DNA of 64,000 bases, from the NCBI GenBank assembly GCA_039621445.1, contig CP154955.1, positions 4,583,284-4,647,283 of the forward strand, given 5' to 3'. Of the stretch, positions 1-11,746 are shown one piece after another. A program made the position numbers and the translations under genes. The DNA comes from Euglena gracilis (taxonomy: Eukaryota > Euglenida > Euglenophyceae > Euglenales). The notes beneath the pieces were generated by a model. It saw nothing but the letters and a program-made list of their open reading frames with translations, was not told where the DNA came from and searched no databases. The stretch's first letter is position 1. The number at the start of each line of letters is the position of its first letter.

Positions 1-112
1 ATGTTGTCTTCTTATGAGGTTTCAGACGTTGTATCTTGTCGCGTTCTACCTCGAATGGTAGAAGTGACCCGGCTTTTCCCGGCCACTTCGGTATACGTTG
101 GAGCTGGTGTGG

Positions 113-500
113 TAACCCCCCCAAATAATACCCCCCCAAATAATACCCCCCCCAAATAATTCCCCCCCCCCTTGGGGTCCGACTTCGGCCGCCGAAATAA
201 TACCCCCCCCCCCGGTTTCGGGCCGAAGGCCCAGATTTCTGACCTGAAAATCTAGGTAAAAATCACAGTTTCTGACAACAAATTACGAAAAAAAATGTAC
301 TTTTCTGGCTCATCTGACCTCCAAAAATGGTAAATTTCACAAGAAAATGCGAAAAATGACCTCAAAGGGCGGACTTGGGTGCTATTTTGGGTTTTAGGGC
401 CTTCGAAAAATTTCGAAAACTTTGGAAAAATAATACCCCCCCAAATAATACCCCCTCCCTCGGGCCGGGACTTCGGGCGAAAAAAAATAATACCCCGTGG
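113..500. repeat. C-tract/AAATAATAC fold-back module, copy 1
   Basis: C-runs alternate with the word AAATAATAC. A unique core (about 240-420) follows, then the words recur, ending in TATTATTTTGGGGGGG near 505. The reverse complement aligns along its length with 61,255-61,620, including the core that reads CAGGTCAGAAATCTGGGCC on the minus strand. It is a dispersed repeat present twice in opposite orientation. No coding capacity is evident. Confidence 0.8.
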
Positions 501-504
501 GGTA

Positions 505-3500
505 TTATTTTGGGGGGGGTTTAGCGGCTGGGGTCTTCGCCCGCTTTCCTGATTTGCTACCACTCCCAGGTGGCGGTGGTTTTGGCTCGTTGTGTCGTTC
601 AGCAGTTTTGCATGGTTCTGCAGGCTGTGGTTTAACCTTGGGCTTACTGCCTTTCTCTTTTCGCTGTGGCGGAAGGGGGCGTTCTGAAGGTGACTTTGGA
701 GCAGGTTTCGCAGTTGGTGTGGTACTAGGTGATACGTCAGGAGCCGTCGGTACCACCTGTTCAGGTGTGTGTACCACTACAATTGTTTTGTCATGTGGTG
801 TGTACCACTACAATTGTTCTGTCATGTGGTGGCGTTTGTTCGACCGTAGTCGATTCGGTTGTTGTCACCACTTCGGGTATTTGGACAACAGGAGTACAAC
901 TGGCCGCGTCTGCTGCCAGTGCCGTTGTCGAATCCGGGGCTTCTTGTGTGGGTGTTTGCCAATTCCCGTGTCACGGGGACTTCGCGTTGAAGAGGAAGAC
1001 CTCGATCGCACCATTGCAACCATCGAGGCTACGCCACTGCGGACGCTTCCCAGGACGCGTCCTGCGGCGCGTCCGACTTCGGGTGGTATGGGTATGAAGT
1101 CGTCAGGGTCTGGATTCCCACGGCTGTTAACGCCGAATGGGAATTCACGTCGGATTTGTTCACGGTCTGCACATATTGCTGCCATTTCTTTGTCAGTGTT
1201 TTTTTGTGCACCTACCGCATGTGCGGGGGTGCGGAAGACCGTGTCTGTCGAAGGCACTTCGGCCATTGTAGAGTCTGCAGGCATTAGTAGGCATTGTAGC
1301 TGGCGCTTCGGCCCTTAGAGCATGTTGTACGCTGCCTTCTACGTGTTCAGAATCCGCGGATACGAAGGAGACGGAGCGTGTACTGTGTTCATTGTCTGTC
1401 CCTTCTTCCATTTCCTCATCGCTGGATGACCCAGAAGAGGAAACGGAGGAAGAGTCTGAAGAGTGTACGGGAGTGTTTTCCACAGACATTGTAGGTGTGG
1501 GTGGAGGTTGAGGCAAACGTTCGTCTGAGCGTTTGGTTGCAGGCTTCGCTGCTGGTTTGGTTGTTGTCGTTGTAGATGACGCAGCCGTTGTAGGTTATTC
1601 AACAGCAGACTGCGCTGTTTTGACTCCGCCGGCTGGGGTTCAGGGAGTTTTATACGTGGTCGCAGAAGGACGTTTTGCCAACCGACAAATCTGTTTCCTT
1701 CCGATCCGCGAGGAAGCCAGTCCAGTATCGGGATGGCTAACTCATCCTTATTTGTACGTTTGCCCTTAAAAAATGGGGCAAAGTCCTCTTTGCGGAGCGT
1801 TTCGCCAAACAGGCGTTTGATGTCATTCCGTTTTCGGTCTTCGTCCCATTCAGGTCGAAGACGGAGGTACTCCTGTGGAAGTGGTTGTCTTGGGTTGAGT
1901 AGATTGTATATTTCCAGAGCATATCATACCCATGCTCTCCATTGGAAGGTCTGAATATGCAGAAGCATTTGTCGGTGGTTTCGTCTGGCGTATCCAATTT
2001 CTCTAACTTCGAGGGGACTGTGGCAGCTGTGTCCGATTAGTCTTCGTTGTTGTTGGGCCTCCGCCCATTCTCGTTTGTGGGGATGCGCCCTTTGTGCGTT
2101 TGGGCGGTCGGTTGTCCGACCGCGCACTCCAAAGCCCCAGAAGTCCACGGGGAACTTGTGGTGGCAGTGGGTGCACCAAAGCACGAATTTTTGTGGGTAT
2201 GTCAGGTCGATTCCGACCACTTGGAAGTGTGGGCCATAGTGTTCGTTGAGGAAAATTTGGTAATTGTAACAGAACATTTCGTGTGTCACCAATTGTACAT
2301 CCTTTGGAAGTGGGAATACTTCCCATTGTATGTCTTGTGGTCCGATTTCTCGGATATTGTCAAACATTGTCTTCAGTGCGTCGAGGGATGATTCCCATCC
2401 GTATTGCAGCTTTGGATGTGGCAAGTAGTGTGCTTTGCTGGCGGGCACTGCAAATGAACCGAAGTTCAAGCAATGAAATCCGAGCCAGAAAAGTAGTTGC
2501 CAGAAACCCGGCAAATTGTCGATGCCATCCTGGCTTTCGTAACAGGAAATTGTACCGTCGAAGAAAAAGCCTCGCGCTTTTTCCTTGTAAAGTTTGACCA
2601 TGTGGTGATGTATTTCAGGAGCAACAAGCCAAGGGTGTTGTTCCTCATAGTACTCGTGTATAATTGTATCACATCCGTCTGAGATCCAGAACAGATGGTC
2701 AAACATAAATTGTACGTCCAAGTCGTAACCAGGTTGTGAGCCTTCGCTCTTTCCTTTGCCTTTCTGGCCTTTCTGTCCTTTTGCGGCTTCGCGCTCTTGT
2801 TCATTCCAATGGTATGCACCGTCTTTTCGGAATGCTCGTGTTTTTCTCCACGTTGTAACGGTTACACCAGCCGTGTAGTGTCCAGCGATGTCGTCAGAGG
2901 GCTTGTCTTGACGCAGTTGGTGATAGCTTTCGTACAAAGATCGTTGTACGTTGGACGGGATCGGCAGGTCATCGCTTTGTGGGGCGTCGTCCAAACGACG
3001 ACGTTGTGTGTCTGGCGTTGGACGTGTTTGTGGCGGTGTTGAAAACTCCGGTCCACGCGGACGTTTGCGCGCGTCAACGTTGTAAGGTTTTGCTGGGGCT
3101 GTCAAATGTTGTAGAGCTTCCTTGAAGGTGGCGCGTTGTGCTGGCGAATCAAACCCGGGTTGACCCGGGAAAGGTTGTCCTGGTTCCACAGGTGGTTGTG
3201 TCTGTCCAGCCGAAGCCGGTTGTGAAGTTGTAGGTGGTGGAGTGGTCGTAACAGGAGGTGCTCGTACAGGAATTGTAGATTGTGCGGGTGCTTTTGCACG
3301 TGCCGACTGCGCGGCTTGAGCAGGGGGTGCTGTTCTTTGTATAGGTACAGGTTGGTTTGAACCTGCTGCTGATACGGCAGGTGGAGTAGATGTTGATTGT
3401 GCAGTCGAAACTGCTTGTACCGGTTTTGTTTGTGGTAGGTTGAGCAACTGGCGGCACAAGATTCGACGCTGAAGCGAGTTGTTCCATTGGACCAGGAGGA

Positions 3501-4757
3501 TGTGGTGGTGCATTCACACGCAAAACTTCGGGTAGTACCCAGGTGGGTATACCCTAAATACAAAAGTTTGGACCAATGCCATCCATTATAACTCCTTTTA
3601 CGTCGATAGCTCCCAAATAGGATGCAAGTTCGTAAATTTCGTCGGGGGGGAAGGTATTGTTCGTTCTTAGTTGTATAAGCAAAATCTGTGGATTGTGGAA
3701 CTCTTTCATAGTGAACGTTGTCTTTTATGGGACGCAGAGGGTTTTCTCCGACAACCCGTATCGCTGTCGGTTCCGGCAGCGGTACGGCGGGGGTTGTCGG
3801 TGGTTCCGGTTGAGATTGAACAGATGGTTGAAGTTGTACAGATTGTGGTGTTTGGGGTTGTACGGGTTGAGGTTCGTCTGTTTCCATGGTATACTCCGGC
3901 TCAGGTTCTGCCGTTGTATACTCGTCATAAGGCTCTTCGGCCATGTCGTCGGTATAGTTTTCATCGTATGGCTCTTCGGCCTCCATGGCGTGTTGTGATT
4001 GTATACCAGCCTCCCAGTTCCGGGTAGGCGGTATACGTGGGGGAGAGGAAAAACGTTGTTGTGGTAAGTATATTCGTTCTTGCATTTGGACATCACCCAT
4101 CTCGCTTTCTGTGAGTTCAGGAGTATAGCGGCGCATGTGTTCCGCGTAAGCACCCACAGGGTGCACTCCGCGGAGCACAGGCGGGACCAGGACTCCCAGG
4201 TCCCTAAGGGTTACAGTGTCTGGAAAGCCGGATTCTGCGGGTTGGAAGAAGATTCTACCAGCTATCGTACTCTGGGACCACATGTCCCAGGTGGCGATAG
4301 GTTTGTTGGCGATTGCAAGCAATTGTCGGCCGTACGAATCCCACATCACTCGGATGAAGGGATCCGTTCTGTCCTCTGTGCACATGCGCAGAGCGTTACG
4401 AATTGTATCCGTTGAGGCCGTTGTCAGTTCAGCCGTGTACTTGGGGAACCGAGGCATCACGGGAGCGGCATACTGCCTTTGAGGTTCTGGTTGTGTGGCA
4501 TGCTGCCCTTGTGGGGGTTGTGCGGCATGCTGCCCTTGTGTAAGTTGTGCGGGGTAATAACGACTGCGAAGTTGTTCAGGCAATTGTCGTTGTTCATATT
4601 GGACGTATTGTAGTTCTACCGCCGCAAAAGCAGCGCGTTGGCTACTGCTACTGGCCATATCGTATCTCCTTGGGGGTCGTGGGTGCGGCACCGCAAACTG
4701 TTCATAGGCCGATTCCGTTTGTTGTGGAATCAAAGGCTGTGGAAAAAGGGCAGACAA
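505..4757 (-). pseudogene. Long Pro/Gln/Ser-rich gene with a conserved aromatic core, broken by frameshifts
   Basis: Reading down from the ATG at 4757, a Pro/Gln-rich protein runs about 370 codons. The frame is lost at a seven-base homopolymer (3644-3650), meets a TAG at 3554-3556 in the continuing frame, then resumes near 3430 as a Pro/Ala-rich linker. This leads to a compact, coding-looking core (about 2030-2800) rich in Trp, Phe, His and Tyr, with a CTHC near its end. Further switches near 2030, 1890 and 1600 lead into a Ser/Asp/Glu tail (SSDSSSVSSSGSSSDEE), a basic segment and a Lys/Pro-rich C-terminus near 505. I do not recognise the family. A Gag-like structural protein of a large retroelement, or a virus-like gene, would fit the low-complexity-core-acidic-tail plan, but no polymerase, integrase or protease is seen nearby. 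Some breaks may be assembly errors; the internal stop and the non-homopolymer breaks favour decay. Confidence 0.5.
771..831. repeat. 31-bp tandem duplication
   Basis: Two adjacent copies of a 31-bp unit starting GTACCACTACAATTGTT, differing by about one base plus the boundary. It lies inside the 3' part of the broken minus-strand gene and accounts for one of its reading-frame changes. Confidence 0.8.
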
Positions 4758-4775
4758 GCGGTAAAATTGTATAAC

Positions 4776-5407
4776 GAACCCACTGATTAGGATTCGCGCA
4801 ATGACTTTGCCCTCCGCGCTCGGAATGTTCTTGAGCTTTCTTTGGACAAGTTCTAAAGGAATTCAAAAAGAACCCAAGGGTCTGGAATGATTGATGTAGG
4901 AGCTCACTTCAGTTGTGTGACTGGGTTATCTTTTTTGTACTCTCACGTCCACCTCCACGGGCTGTCCATGATCCATCAGGTTTGAAACCTACAACAGTCA
5001 AGGAGAACGTCAGAAGGAGAATATGAGGAGTTACTCGCATTATTTCAGTGCAATATTGCTGGGTGCACTGGATCCTGTTTTCGAGTGTCTGAATCTGAAG
5101 GAATTCAACTGATCAGCATGATAGCATGTCAGTCAACAAGAAGGTGATCAAGAGATGTTTTCAAGTGCAGGTGTCTATATGAAGTTTTAAACGTTCACAC
5201 AAACTTCAGTCTTTTCACACAGTAGAGTCTGGACAATGGTGCAGTTTGTGGCATACATGGGGTTAAACGCTGATGCACAGGGGCCCACGTTGCCAGTTTC
5301 AGGCCAGTTTTGGGCCCACACAGGGCCCAAAACTGGCCACATGTCGTTCATATTCAAACATTAATGCCAGATGTCGTCCCAGTTTCGGGCCACCTGTTTG
5401 GGCTGGG
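4776..5407. other. Gene-free stretch upstream of the minus-strand gene
   Basis: No coding stretch, exon signal or long repeat was recognised. It may hold the promoter of the gene starting at 4757, but no TATA-type element is convincing. Short repeats of a GGGCCC/AACTGGCC motif appear from about 5280 to 5410. Confidence 0.4.
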
Positions 5408-5411
5408 CCAG

Positions 5412-5732
5412 TGAAAGTCCGAGGTCCACTTACCACGGAACTGACTTCTGGAGCCCCTTCCTTCACTTGACATCCCTTTCACTGAAATCTCTTTCCCAAA
5501 ATCCCACTTCCAGCAGCAATCCCAAACCTTGAGATAAACCTGCGCCGCAGACAAAATGAAACAAATCCAACTTAAGGAAAGTAATCCCAGACAACAGAGT
5601 GAACAGTGTATGTTGACAGCCACCTACAGACAGCACCATCATTTTTTTCTGTGAATTAGGATCTGACTGTTTGAATTAGGCTTCAGCCTGTGATTTCATG
5701 GTGACTATAAAAATGCACCTGGACCACTCACA
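5412..5732. repeat. Left terminal repeat of TRIM-like element
   Basis: 321 bp, TG...CA bounded, with GACTATAAAAATGCACC near the 3' end as a possible TATA box. Partner at 6377-6695. Confidence 0.65.
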
Positions 5733-6376
5733 CCCTCCTGCTCAAGGGATTGCCCTCGTAAGTCTGACCTGACTCCAAATTGGACCAGGTGCATCGAAAT
5801 TTTTTGAGGGGCCAGGCAAAAAAGTTGTCCATTTGAAATTGCAATGGTACTGTTCTGGGTGACTGCCTTCACACCTGCCACCGACACACTACACAGCACA
5901 CAGGGGTGACACGATCTGAGTGACTATGTTGTAGCCAATGAATGATTAGCAGCCAAATTGCAGCACACTTCTGTGGCATCAGTCCACATCGGATAAATTC
6001 TTTCGCAGCAGATCCACAGGTGTACACACAGTACCGCGGCGTCAGGCCACAGCCAAAAACAGATACCCAGCAGCCGACAACAACCAAAGTTGCAGCAAAT
6101 TGTAATTACCAATCACAATCTCTTTGCAATGTCCAATCTGATCCCCAATTTTGTGCATCAATCTTCAAATATGCCAATCTTTTTTGGTGGTCGAGCCATC
6201 TCCGCTGTAGCCGTCTGGCCCTTGTACGCCTTTTGCCAGATGTCTGGCAAGCCGCGATTCCAGTCTCAGAGTCTGTGTTGCAGGCACCAGAACTACATCT
6301 CACCAAATCTGGCTGTACATCTCGATGGCGTCCCCCGTTCGAACTGGACTGGGACACTGTCCTGATACACTGTTCA

Positions 6377-6695
6377 TGAAAGTCCGAGGTCCCCTTACCA
6401 CGGACCTGACTTCTGGAGCCCCTTCCTTCACTTGACATCCCTTTCACTAAAATATCTTTCCCAGAATCCCACTTCCAGCAGCAATGACCAAACTTGAAAT
6501 CAACTTGGCCGCAGACAAAATCAAACAAATCCAACTTCAGGAAAGTAAACCCAGACGACAGAGTGAACAGTGTATGTTGACAGCCACCTACAAACAGCAC
6601 CATCATTTTTTCTGTCAATTAGGATCTGCTTGTTTGAATTAGGCTTCGGCCTGTGATTTCATGGTGACTATAAAAATGCACCTGGACCACTCACA
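6377..6695. repeat. Right terminal repeat of TRIM-like element
   Basis: 319 bp, aligns with 5412-5732 with scattered substitutions and small indels, and keeps the TATAAAAATGCACC block. Followed by the CCAG duplication. Confidence 0.65.
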
Positions 6696-6699
6696 CCAG

Positions 6700-7076
6700 T
6701 CTGGGGCCACAGATTTTAGTCCAGTTTGGTGCCACAGAATATTGGCCTAGTTTTTGCCACAAATTGTGGCACTCTTGCGACCAATTCCGACAAAAACTTT
6801 ATACCAGTTCGGAATGTTATGTTAGGTCCATTTTATGCACAGAATCTCGAGTTTTCCCCTTTCCTTTTTAGCTTCGCACAGACTTTTGCCCTGACCTCTA
6901 ACAGCACTCATTTACCAGGCTCATGCACATGCCATCACGTATAGCAATATTCTTTTTGTACGACGCGCAACCTGCATTTGACCTGGGGAGTTGTCAATGA
7001 CGATACCCTTGTCCGAAAATGACGACTAATTTACAGTGGTCAAAATGACGATTCCATTCCTGCCCCCTGCAACGGG
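6700..7076. other. Gene-free stretch
   Basis: No supported gene. Motifs like GGTGCCACAGA repeat loosely near 6700-6750, resembling the composition near 5280-5400 and 55,320-55,440. Confidence 0.3.
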
Positions 7077-8640
7077 TTGTCCGACCCAACCCCCCCTCCC
7101 AAGAACGGATCCACAAGGGGCGGATTTCTAAGCTGCTTCGGCGGGACCCCCCTTTACAAATGGACTACGGACCGAAGCCGCCTCAGCGGACCACCCTCTA
7201 CAACGACCACGTTGTCGGTACCCCCCCCCCCTTACACAGGGTCTTCGGACCCAAGTCGCTTCAGCGGACCACCTCCTACAACGGCCGCTTCGGCGGTAAC
7301 TCCTCCTACAATGGGTCTACGTTTCAGCGGGTTTTGCGTTGGAATTGGGCAGAAATCCTGGATGGGTTTGGCAATTGGTGCATTTTGGCAGGATATTGCC
7401 GGTGGCGCCCCCCCCCCCGGACGAGGACAAGCTGGAAACACCATATTTTTTGCAACCTCCCCCAGCTCTCCGTTCAGGACTTGCCACACCCTCCACAATT
7501 GGGAGAAATCCCGACCCTACCTTGGACCGCTGAAATGCGGATAGCGGTCCTGAACACTGCCGAAGGCATTGTCCGCATGGAGAATGTCCTCGAGGAAGCT
7601 CGGGATGAGTTATCCAGTAATACCATCGAGCGCGTAGTCGCAAATTTACTGGAGAACCACACTTTAATACAGCAATTTCTCCAAATCGAAGCAGGTGTCC
7701 AAAATTGTGCTAAAACACTTAACCAAGTCCGACAATTTGATGAAGACAGCCACAAGGCATTTTTTGGCATACTGAACTTCTTTTTGCAATATCTTCATGA
7801 ATTCACACAATTTAGCCAAAAAAATTCCGAATCTACCACAATGGCACCTTCAAAACCTCCGTGAGGGTTTTGACACATTTTCGCGTACCACTTGGTGCAA
7901 AACTTCCAACAAGTGAGTGACACCTTCCATGCCGCAGAATCGCGAAATAACGCAAAATGTTCACATTTTCAGCAAAATTAACAACAACTCTTCACACAAC
8001 TGGTAAGTTCTCTCTTCTACAACGCAAGAAATGCAGTCTCGGCTACAACAACGGCATAATGTGCCTACGAGTGCGGAACTGGGTTCATATGTCTCATATG
8101 AGCATTTTCCATTTTGTCCAATTCTTTCCAACAGTGCCGAGAACGCATTTTGTGTTTGCGTGATGAAAACGCAAGTTTTCATCAATTTTGTGCACAAGAG
8201 CACGATAAATTTGTACAACGGGCTTTTGCTCAACATCTGGAAGAGCACATTGCTCGTTTGGAGCAAACGTCTTGCAACTGCGGTGAAGTTTCCCAAAACT
8301 TGACAACATTGCACACTCAAATGGCGAAAATAGCACATCAGCATGACTTCCTCCATGAAAAGTGGCAAAACGACATATACCAGTTATAAACAGCTTAGGC
8401 AGCACTAGAAACTGCTACGGCGGACCTCCAAACCCGCGATGCGGTGATTCTTAACTGACAGACCGTGAATGCAGAACTCCAAGACCGAGAAACAGTCATT
8501 ACTGCACTGCAAACCGCGAATGCGGCTCTCCAAACTGCGTTTGCAGACCTGAAAACCGCTTTTGCGGATGTTTCGGGGCTACAAATTGCATTTGGGGCCT
8601 CACAATGCTGCTTTTGCCGAACTTTCAACCACAAATCTCA
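7077..8640 (+). pseudogene. Coiled-coil-rich gene in pieces (Pro-rich N-terminus, helical C-terminus)
   Basis: Four open segments on the plus strand look like parts of one protein joined across frame changes. A Pro/Thr/Ser-rich segment (about 7077-7330) contains repeated SGPPSTTT/SGPPPTTA motifs. A short segment near 7400-7530 (PPPPDEDKLETPYFLQPPP) follows. A helical segment (about 7500-7863) has heptad-like leucines and ends at a TGA. Two further helical segments are at 8114-8389 and 8465-8671, the last with repeated TANAALQTAFADLKTAFAD. Stops near 7864 and 8387 separate them. I do not recognise a family. The plan resembles a structural protein of a mobile element, and it sits next to other such remnants. 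Introns between the helical parts are possible, but I found no convincing splice pair. Confidence 0.35.
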
Positions 8641-9471
8641 GTATGGGTGGACTCGGATCCATCGTAACTGATTTGCACAATCAGTTGCAATGGATGTGGG
8701 CACTGTGGGTCCCTCCCTTGATTGAATAATTGGGAATTGAGAAATAATTGTTGGAGGGGTTCTTGCCCCTCCCTCCATAAGGCCCACTGTGGGTCCGTTT
8801 TCCTCCTGGGGCTGGGTCATTGAAAGGGCCACTGTGGGTCCCTTTTTCTCCCATTTTTGCCAGAGGGCTTCTGTGGGTCCCTCGAGGGATTTCACCAGCA
8901 GCTTTCTTAGCTTCTTGGTGGCCACTGTGGGTCCACCCTGCCGGTCTCGAGGGTCTCCATGTATAAATGTTTTCCATAATCCTTCTGTTGGTCTTCTGGG
9001 CCTTGAGTTATTCTTGGCCTCCAACCCCATTGGAAATCTGGGGGGTCTGCTGTGGCCCCCTCTTGTCCCCTGCAGAATGGCTGTTGTGCAAGATGAAATG
9101 GGGGGTTTGACAGACCTTTTCTGCCTCTTCCTGGGCGGATTTGCTTGAAAAACTGGCCCCCATGGCCCCTGTGGTGTTGACCTCCTTGGACTTGATTCCA
9201 TCTCCCCCTCTTCTGGCCAATTTGTGCACAGGCGACTGGGGGCCTTTGTGGGAGATGCACCTGGTGTGTGGTCTTTGATTGTCCAAATGTGTAGTAATTT
9301 GGGCCCCCATGGCCCATCCCTTGCCCACCAAGGGCTGGGGCTGACTTCTGTCTTCTGGGCTTTCTGGCCACAGTGGTCCAAGGACCGTGGCCGTCACTGG
9401 GGTGGAGTTTGGGCTGGGAAATTTCTAGGGTGGGGGTCTGGGGGGGAAAAAAGGCCACGGTTTGCCGCGTG
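8638..9471 (-). pseudogene. Minus-strand Gly/Gln/His-rich ORF, distal part, split by the LTR element
   Basis: This is the 3' part of an ORF whose first 31 codons lie at 15,818-15,912 beyond the retrotransposon. Removing the element and one copy of the TTGA target duplication gives an uninterrupted 219-codon frame from ATG 15,912 to a stop at 8907. The protein contains GPWTTVARKP and a basic Gly/Gln/His region (GQFFKQIRPGRGRKG). A -/+1 frame change near 8950 leads to a second open stretch to 8638 with repeated GPTVA/GPTEA motifs, mirrored in DNA as six copies of CACTGTGGGTCC or close variants between 8698 and 8940. A WTTVxR motif with basic Gly-rich sequence is seen in some nucleic-acid-binding ORF1 or Gag proteins, so this may itself be an older retroelement. 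That is inference. Confidence 0.5.
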
Positions 9472-9475
9472 TTGA

Positions 9476-9987
9476 TGTAAAGGGGTCCTAACCCAAAAAT
9501 TGGCCAAAATTTGCCTGAGTGGGGCCGAAAATCACTGAAATACCACTTTTTGGTTTTCAGTTGAATTTAACCTGGGGAAAAGATTATTATGGTTCGGCTT
9601 GAAGGCCTGAACTCAATTTTTGACCTTGCTGCGCCGATTCGTTGAAATTTTCAAGACCGGCCGACCAATTTTCCACAGTAGGATTTGCCATTTTTCCCTA
9701 ATTAACCTAAGAAAGTCCCCACTCGAACCCACCAATTTCAAACCCAATCTCACACACAGGGTTCTTTACCAACCCAATGCACTGGCACAAGACTACAAAA
9801 AAAATCAACTGATTGTGCATGCAAGAACAAGAATTTGAAGAAAAAGTGGATTTTAATGGTCAAGGGAAAAAGCCCAAAGACAAAAAGAAAAACATTGAAA
9901 AGTTTGGCTTCGAAGCCCGGCGGCCGCCTCAACAAAAAGCCGAGGCCGAAGGATCCCCAAAAACATCGAACCAAGAAAGGGTTTTCA
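9476..9987 (+). repeat. 5' LTR
   Basis: 512 bp, TGTAA...TTTTCA. Preceded by TTGA and followed directly by TGGAGGTCC. About 98.6% identical to 15,306-15,817 by eye count of seven substitutions. Confidence 0.9.
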
Positions 9988-10005
9988 TGGAGGTCCTACC
10001 CGGAT
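9988..10005 (+). other. Candidate primer-binding site
   Basis: The 18 bp beginning TGGAGGTCCTACCC directly follow the LTR terminal CA. A TGG start complements the CCA tail of a tRNA. The primer tRNA cannot be named from the sequence alone. Confidence 0.55.
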
Positions 10006-10498
10006 CCTCCGGCCAGAGCGAGGCGCGCCAGGCAGCTGAAGCAGAAGAAAGACAAAGAAGAAAGACAAGAAGGAAGATTGAAGCTGAAGAAACAACAAAG
10101 ACATTGTCGAGGCTGAGTGGTATTGAAGCTACGCGCGGTATGGAAGCTGCGGACACACACAACACACGACAATGGTGTGTCAGCATACAACCCCCACCCA
10201 CAGCCCTAAGGCTTCTAAAAACCCGAAGAATTGTAGGCATTCAGAAGTGTCATGTGGGGAAATTTTGGTGCCACAATGCATTCCACCTACAGATTTTTCA
10301 GAAAGATCTTTCTGGCCAAATTTACTTGTCGCATTACCACAGATTTTTCAGAAAAGTGAATTCCCAGCAGATTTTCAGGGGTTTCCACTGAATTTTCAGA
10401 CCCGAGAAGATTTTTCACAATCAACTTGTCCATTTTCAGCAAGAATTACGATGAGGACCCAAAATTTTCTGTAATTTTCTGAAGTCTCCCCACAGTTT

Positions 10499-11206
10499 TT
10501 GCCAAAGGCATCCATTTTCAGCAAGATTTATTGTGGGGGGCAGGGTCCCATTTACAAAGTGGCACGTATTTTCCCCCACAAAAAAACCCAGGCGTTGTCT
10601 CACCCAAGGATCTTTCAGTTTTCAAGTGAAAAAAGTGATTTTTCCCTTTCCCCGTCACAGAAATTTCCTGTGAATTTGGCATATTTTCAGCCAAAATGGT
10701 CGGAGATGGGTGATATCCTCCGTACGGGACAACTTTCCCTGGTGCCACAGATTTTTGCTGTGGTTTTCATATTTTTTAAGCCAACCTTGTCGGAGATGGG
10801 TGGAATCCTCCGTACGGTAAATTTTTCCTTTTTGCCCACCCAGGCTGGGAGTGGGCATGGATCAGACTTTTTGGTTGGTGGAGGAGAAACGGGAAGTGTC
10901 CCCCTCACACAAATTTCAGCCCCCCCTGTGGAAATGGAGATGGAGGAGGGAAACAAAGATCCTTGGGAAGAACGTGCAAGGAGGAGAGTGCACAAAATAA
11001 TTCAGTTTGAGGTGCTTGGCGAAGAATGTTTTCAATTTCCCTGGGCAAAGTTGGAAAAAACTTCAGATCCCCCAGATTCAAAAATGGAAACCGCTTCGGT
11101 CAAAAGTGATCAAAATTCAGCGGGATTCCAGCCCAATTTTACTTTGGACAACAGCGCCAAAAGGCAAGAACTTTTTGACGAGAAATTACCAGTTTGGGGT
11201 TTGTAA
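10499..11206 (+). CDS. Unidentified internal ORF 1 of the LTR element
   Basis: A 235-codon open stretch between the left LTR and the zinc-knuckle ORF. Its second half (about residues 120-235) has mixed composition typical of protein, including an acidic EMEMEEGNKDPWEERARRRV segment. Its first half is rich in Phe, Ser and Pro and may not be coding. It lies where Gag is expected. No known domain is recognised, and frame changes between it and later ORFs are likely. Confidence 0.35.
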   Translation: MPKASIFSKIYCGGQGPIYKVARIFPHKKTQALSHPRIFQFSSEKSDFSLSPSQKFPVNLAYFQPKWSEMGDILRTGQLSLVPQIFAVVFIFFKPTLSEMGGILRTVNFSFLPTQAGSGHGSDFLVGGGETGSVPLTQISAPPVEMEMEEGNKDPWEERARRRVHKIIQFEVLGEECFQFPWAKLEKTSDPPDSKMETASVKSDQNSAGFQPNFTLDNSAKRQELFDEKLPVWGL

Positions 11207-11746
11207 AACTCAAATCAAACGCCGTTTCAGGCAGCTTTGCTGAAAATTCAAGGATTTGTTGAAATTTCCACTTTGGTTATTGGGATTGAGCGAAGCTTTT
11301 CTCAATTGGAGGGTCTCAGAATTTTCAAACGGACACAATCCCAGTTTTTTGCGGAAGGGGGACAACGTGGACATTTTTTTCCCCCTGCCCATATCACTGG
11401 CCGCAAATTTTGTTTTCACACCCTGGGAAGGGAGACCCCCAACCCCGGCGTCGCTGTGGTGGCGGCGTCCGGGGGCCCACTCCCCCGCACCGCTGTGGTG
11501 GCGGTGCAGGGGGGCCCAGGAGCACCCAGTGCAGCGACAAGTACCCCACCCAGGAGCTATGGGTTGGGACCACGGTTGGGACATGAAGCGATGAGAAGGC
11601 CTGGGTTGGGACCTGAAGGAACGAGAAGGAGAAGCCCAGAGAGGGTGAGTGGGTTGGTTTTTTAATTTTTGAAATTTTCCCCCCCGTCGCTCCCTACTCG
11701 GGCAACCTAGGCCCAGAGGTAGGGGGAGCGGCTTTTTCGGGTAACA

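Larger units (their letters stand above)
5408..6699. mobile_element. TRIM-like miniature LTR element
   Basis: Two direct repeats of about 320 bp (5412-5732 and 6377-6695) begin TGAAAGTCC and end ACTCACA, so both have TG...CA ends. They are separated by about 640 bp with no coding capacity. The 4-bp sequence CCAG occurs immediately before the left repeat (5408-5411) and after the right one (6696-6699), as expected for a target-site duplication. Terminal repeats, TG/CA ends, a 4-bp duplication and no proteins together fit a terminal-repeat retrotransposon in miniature. A TGG-type primer-binding site is not obvious after the left repeat, nor a clear polypurine tract before the right one, so the class is not certain. 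The repeats differ at perhaps 7-8% of positions by eye, implying an older insertion than the 6.3-kb element downstream. Confidence 0.6.

Noticed and set aside
9813-10391. 192-codon ORF spanning the end of the 5' LTR
   Set aside because: The first part lies in the LTR and is repeated, with another ending, in the 3' LTR. It is probably untranslated leader, although a short leader peptide cannot be excluded.
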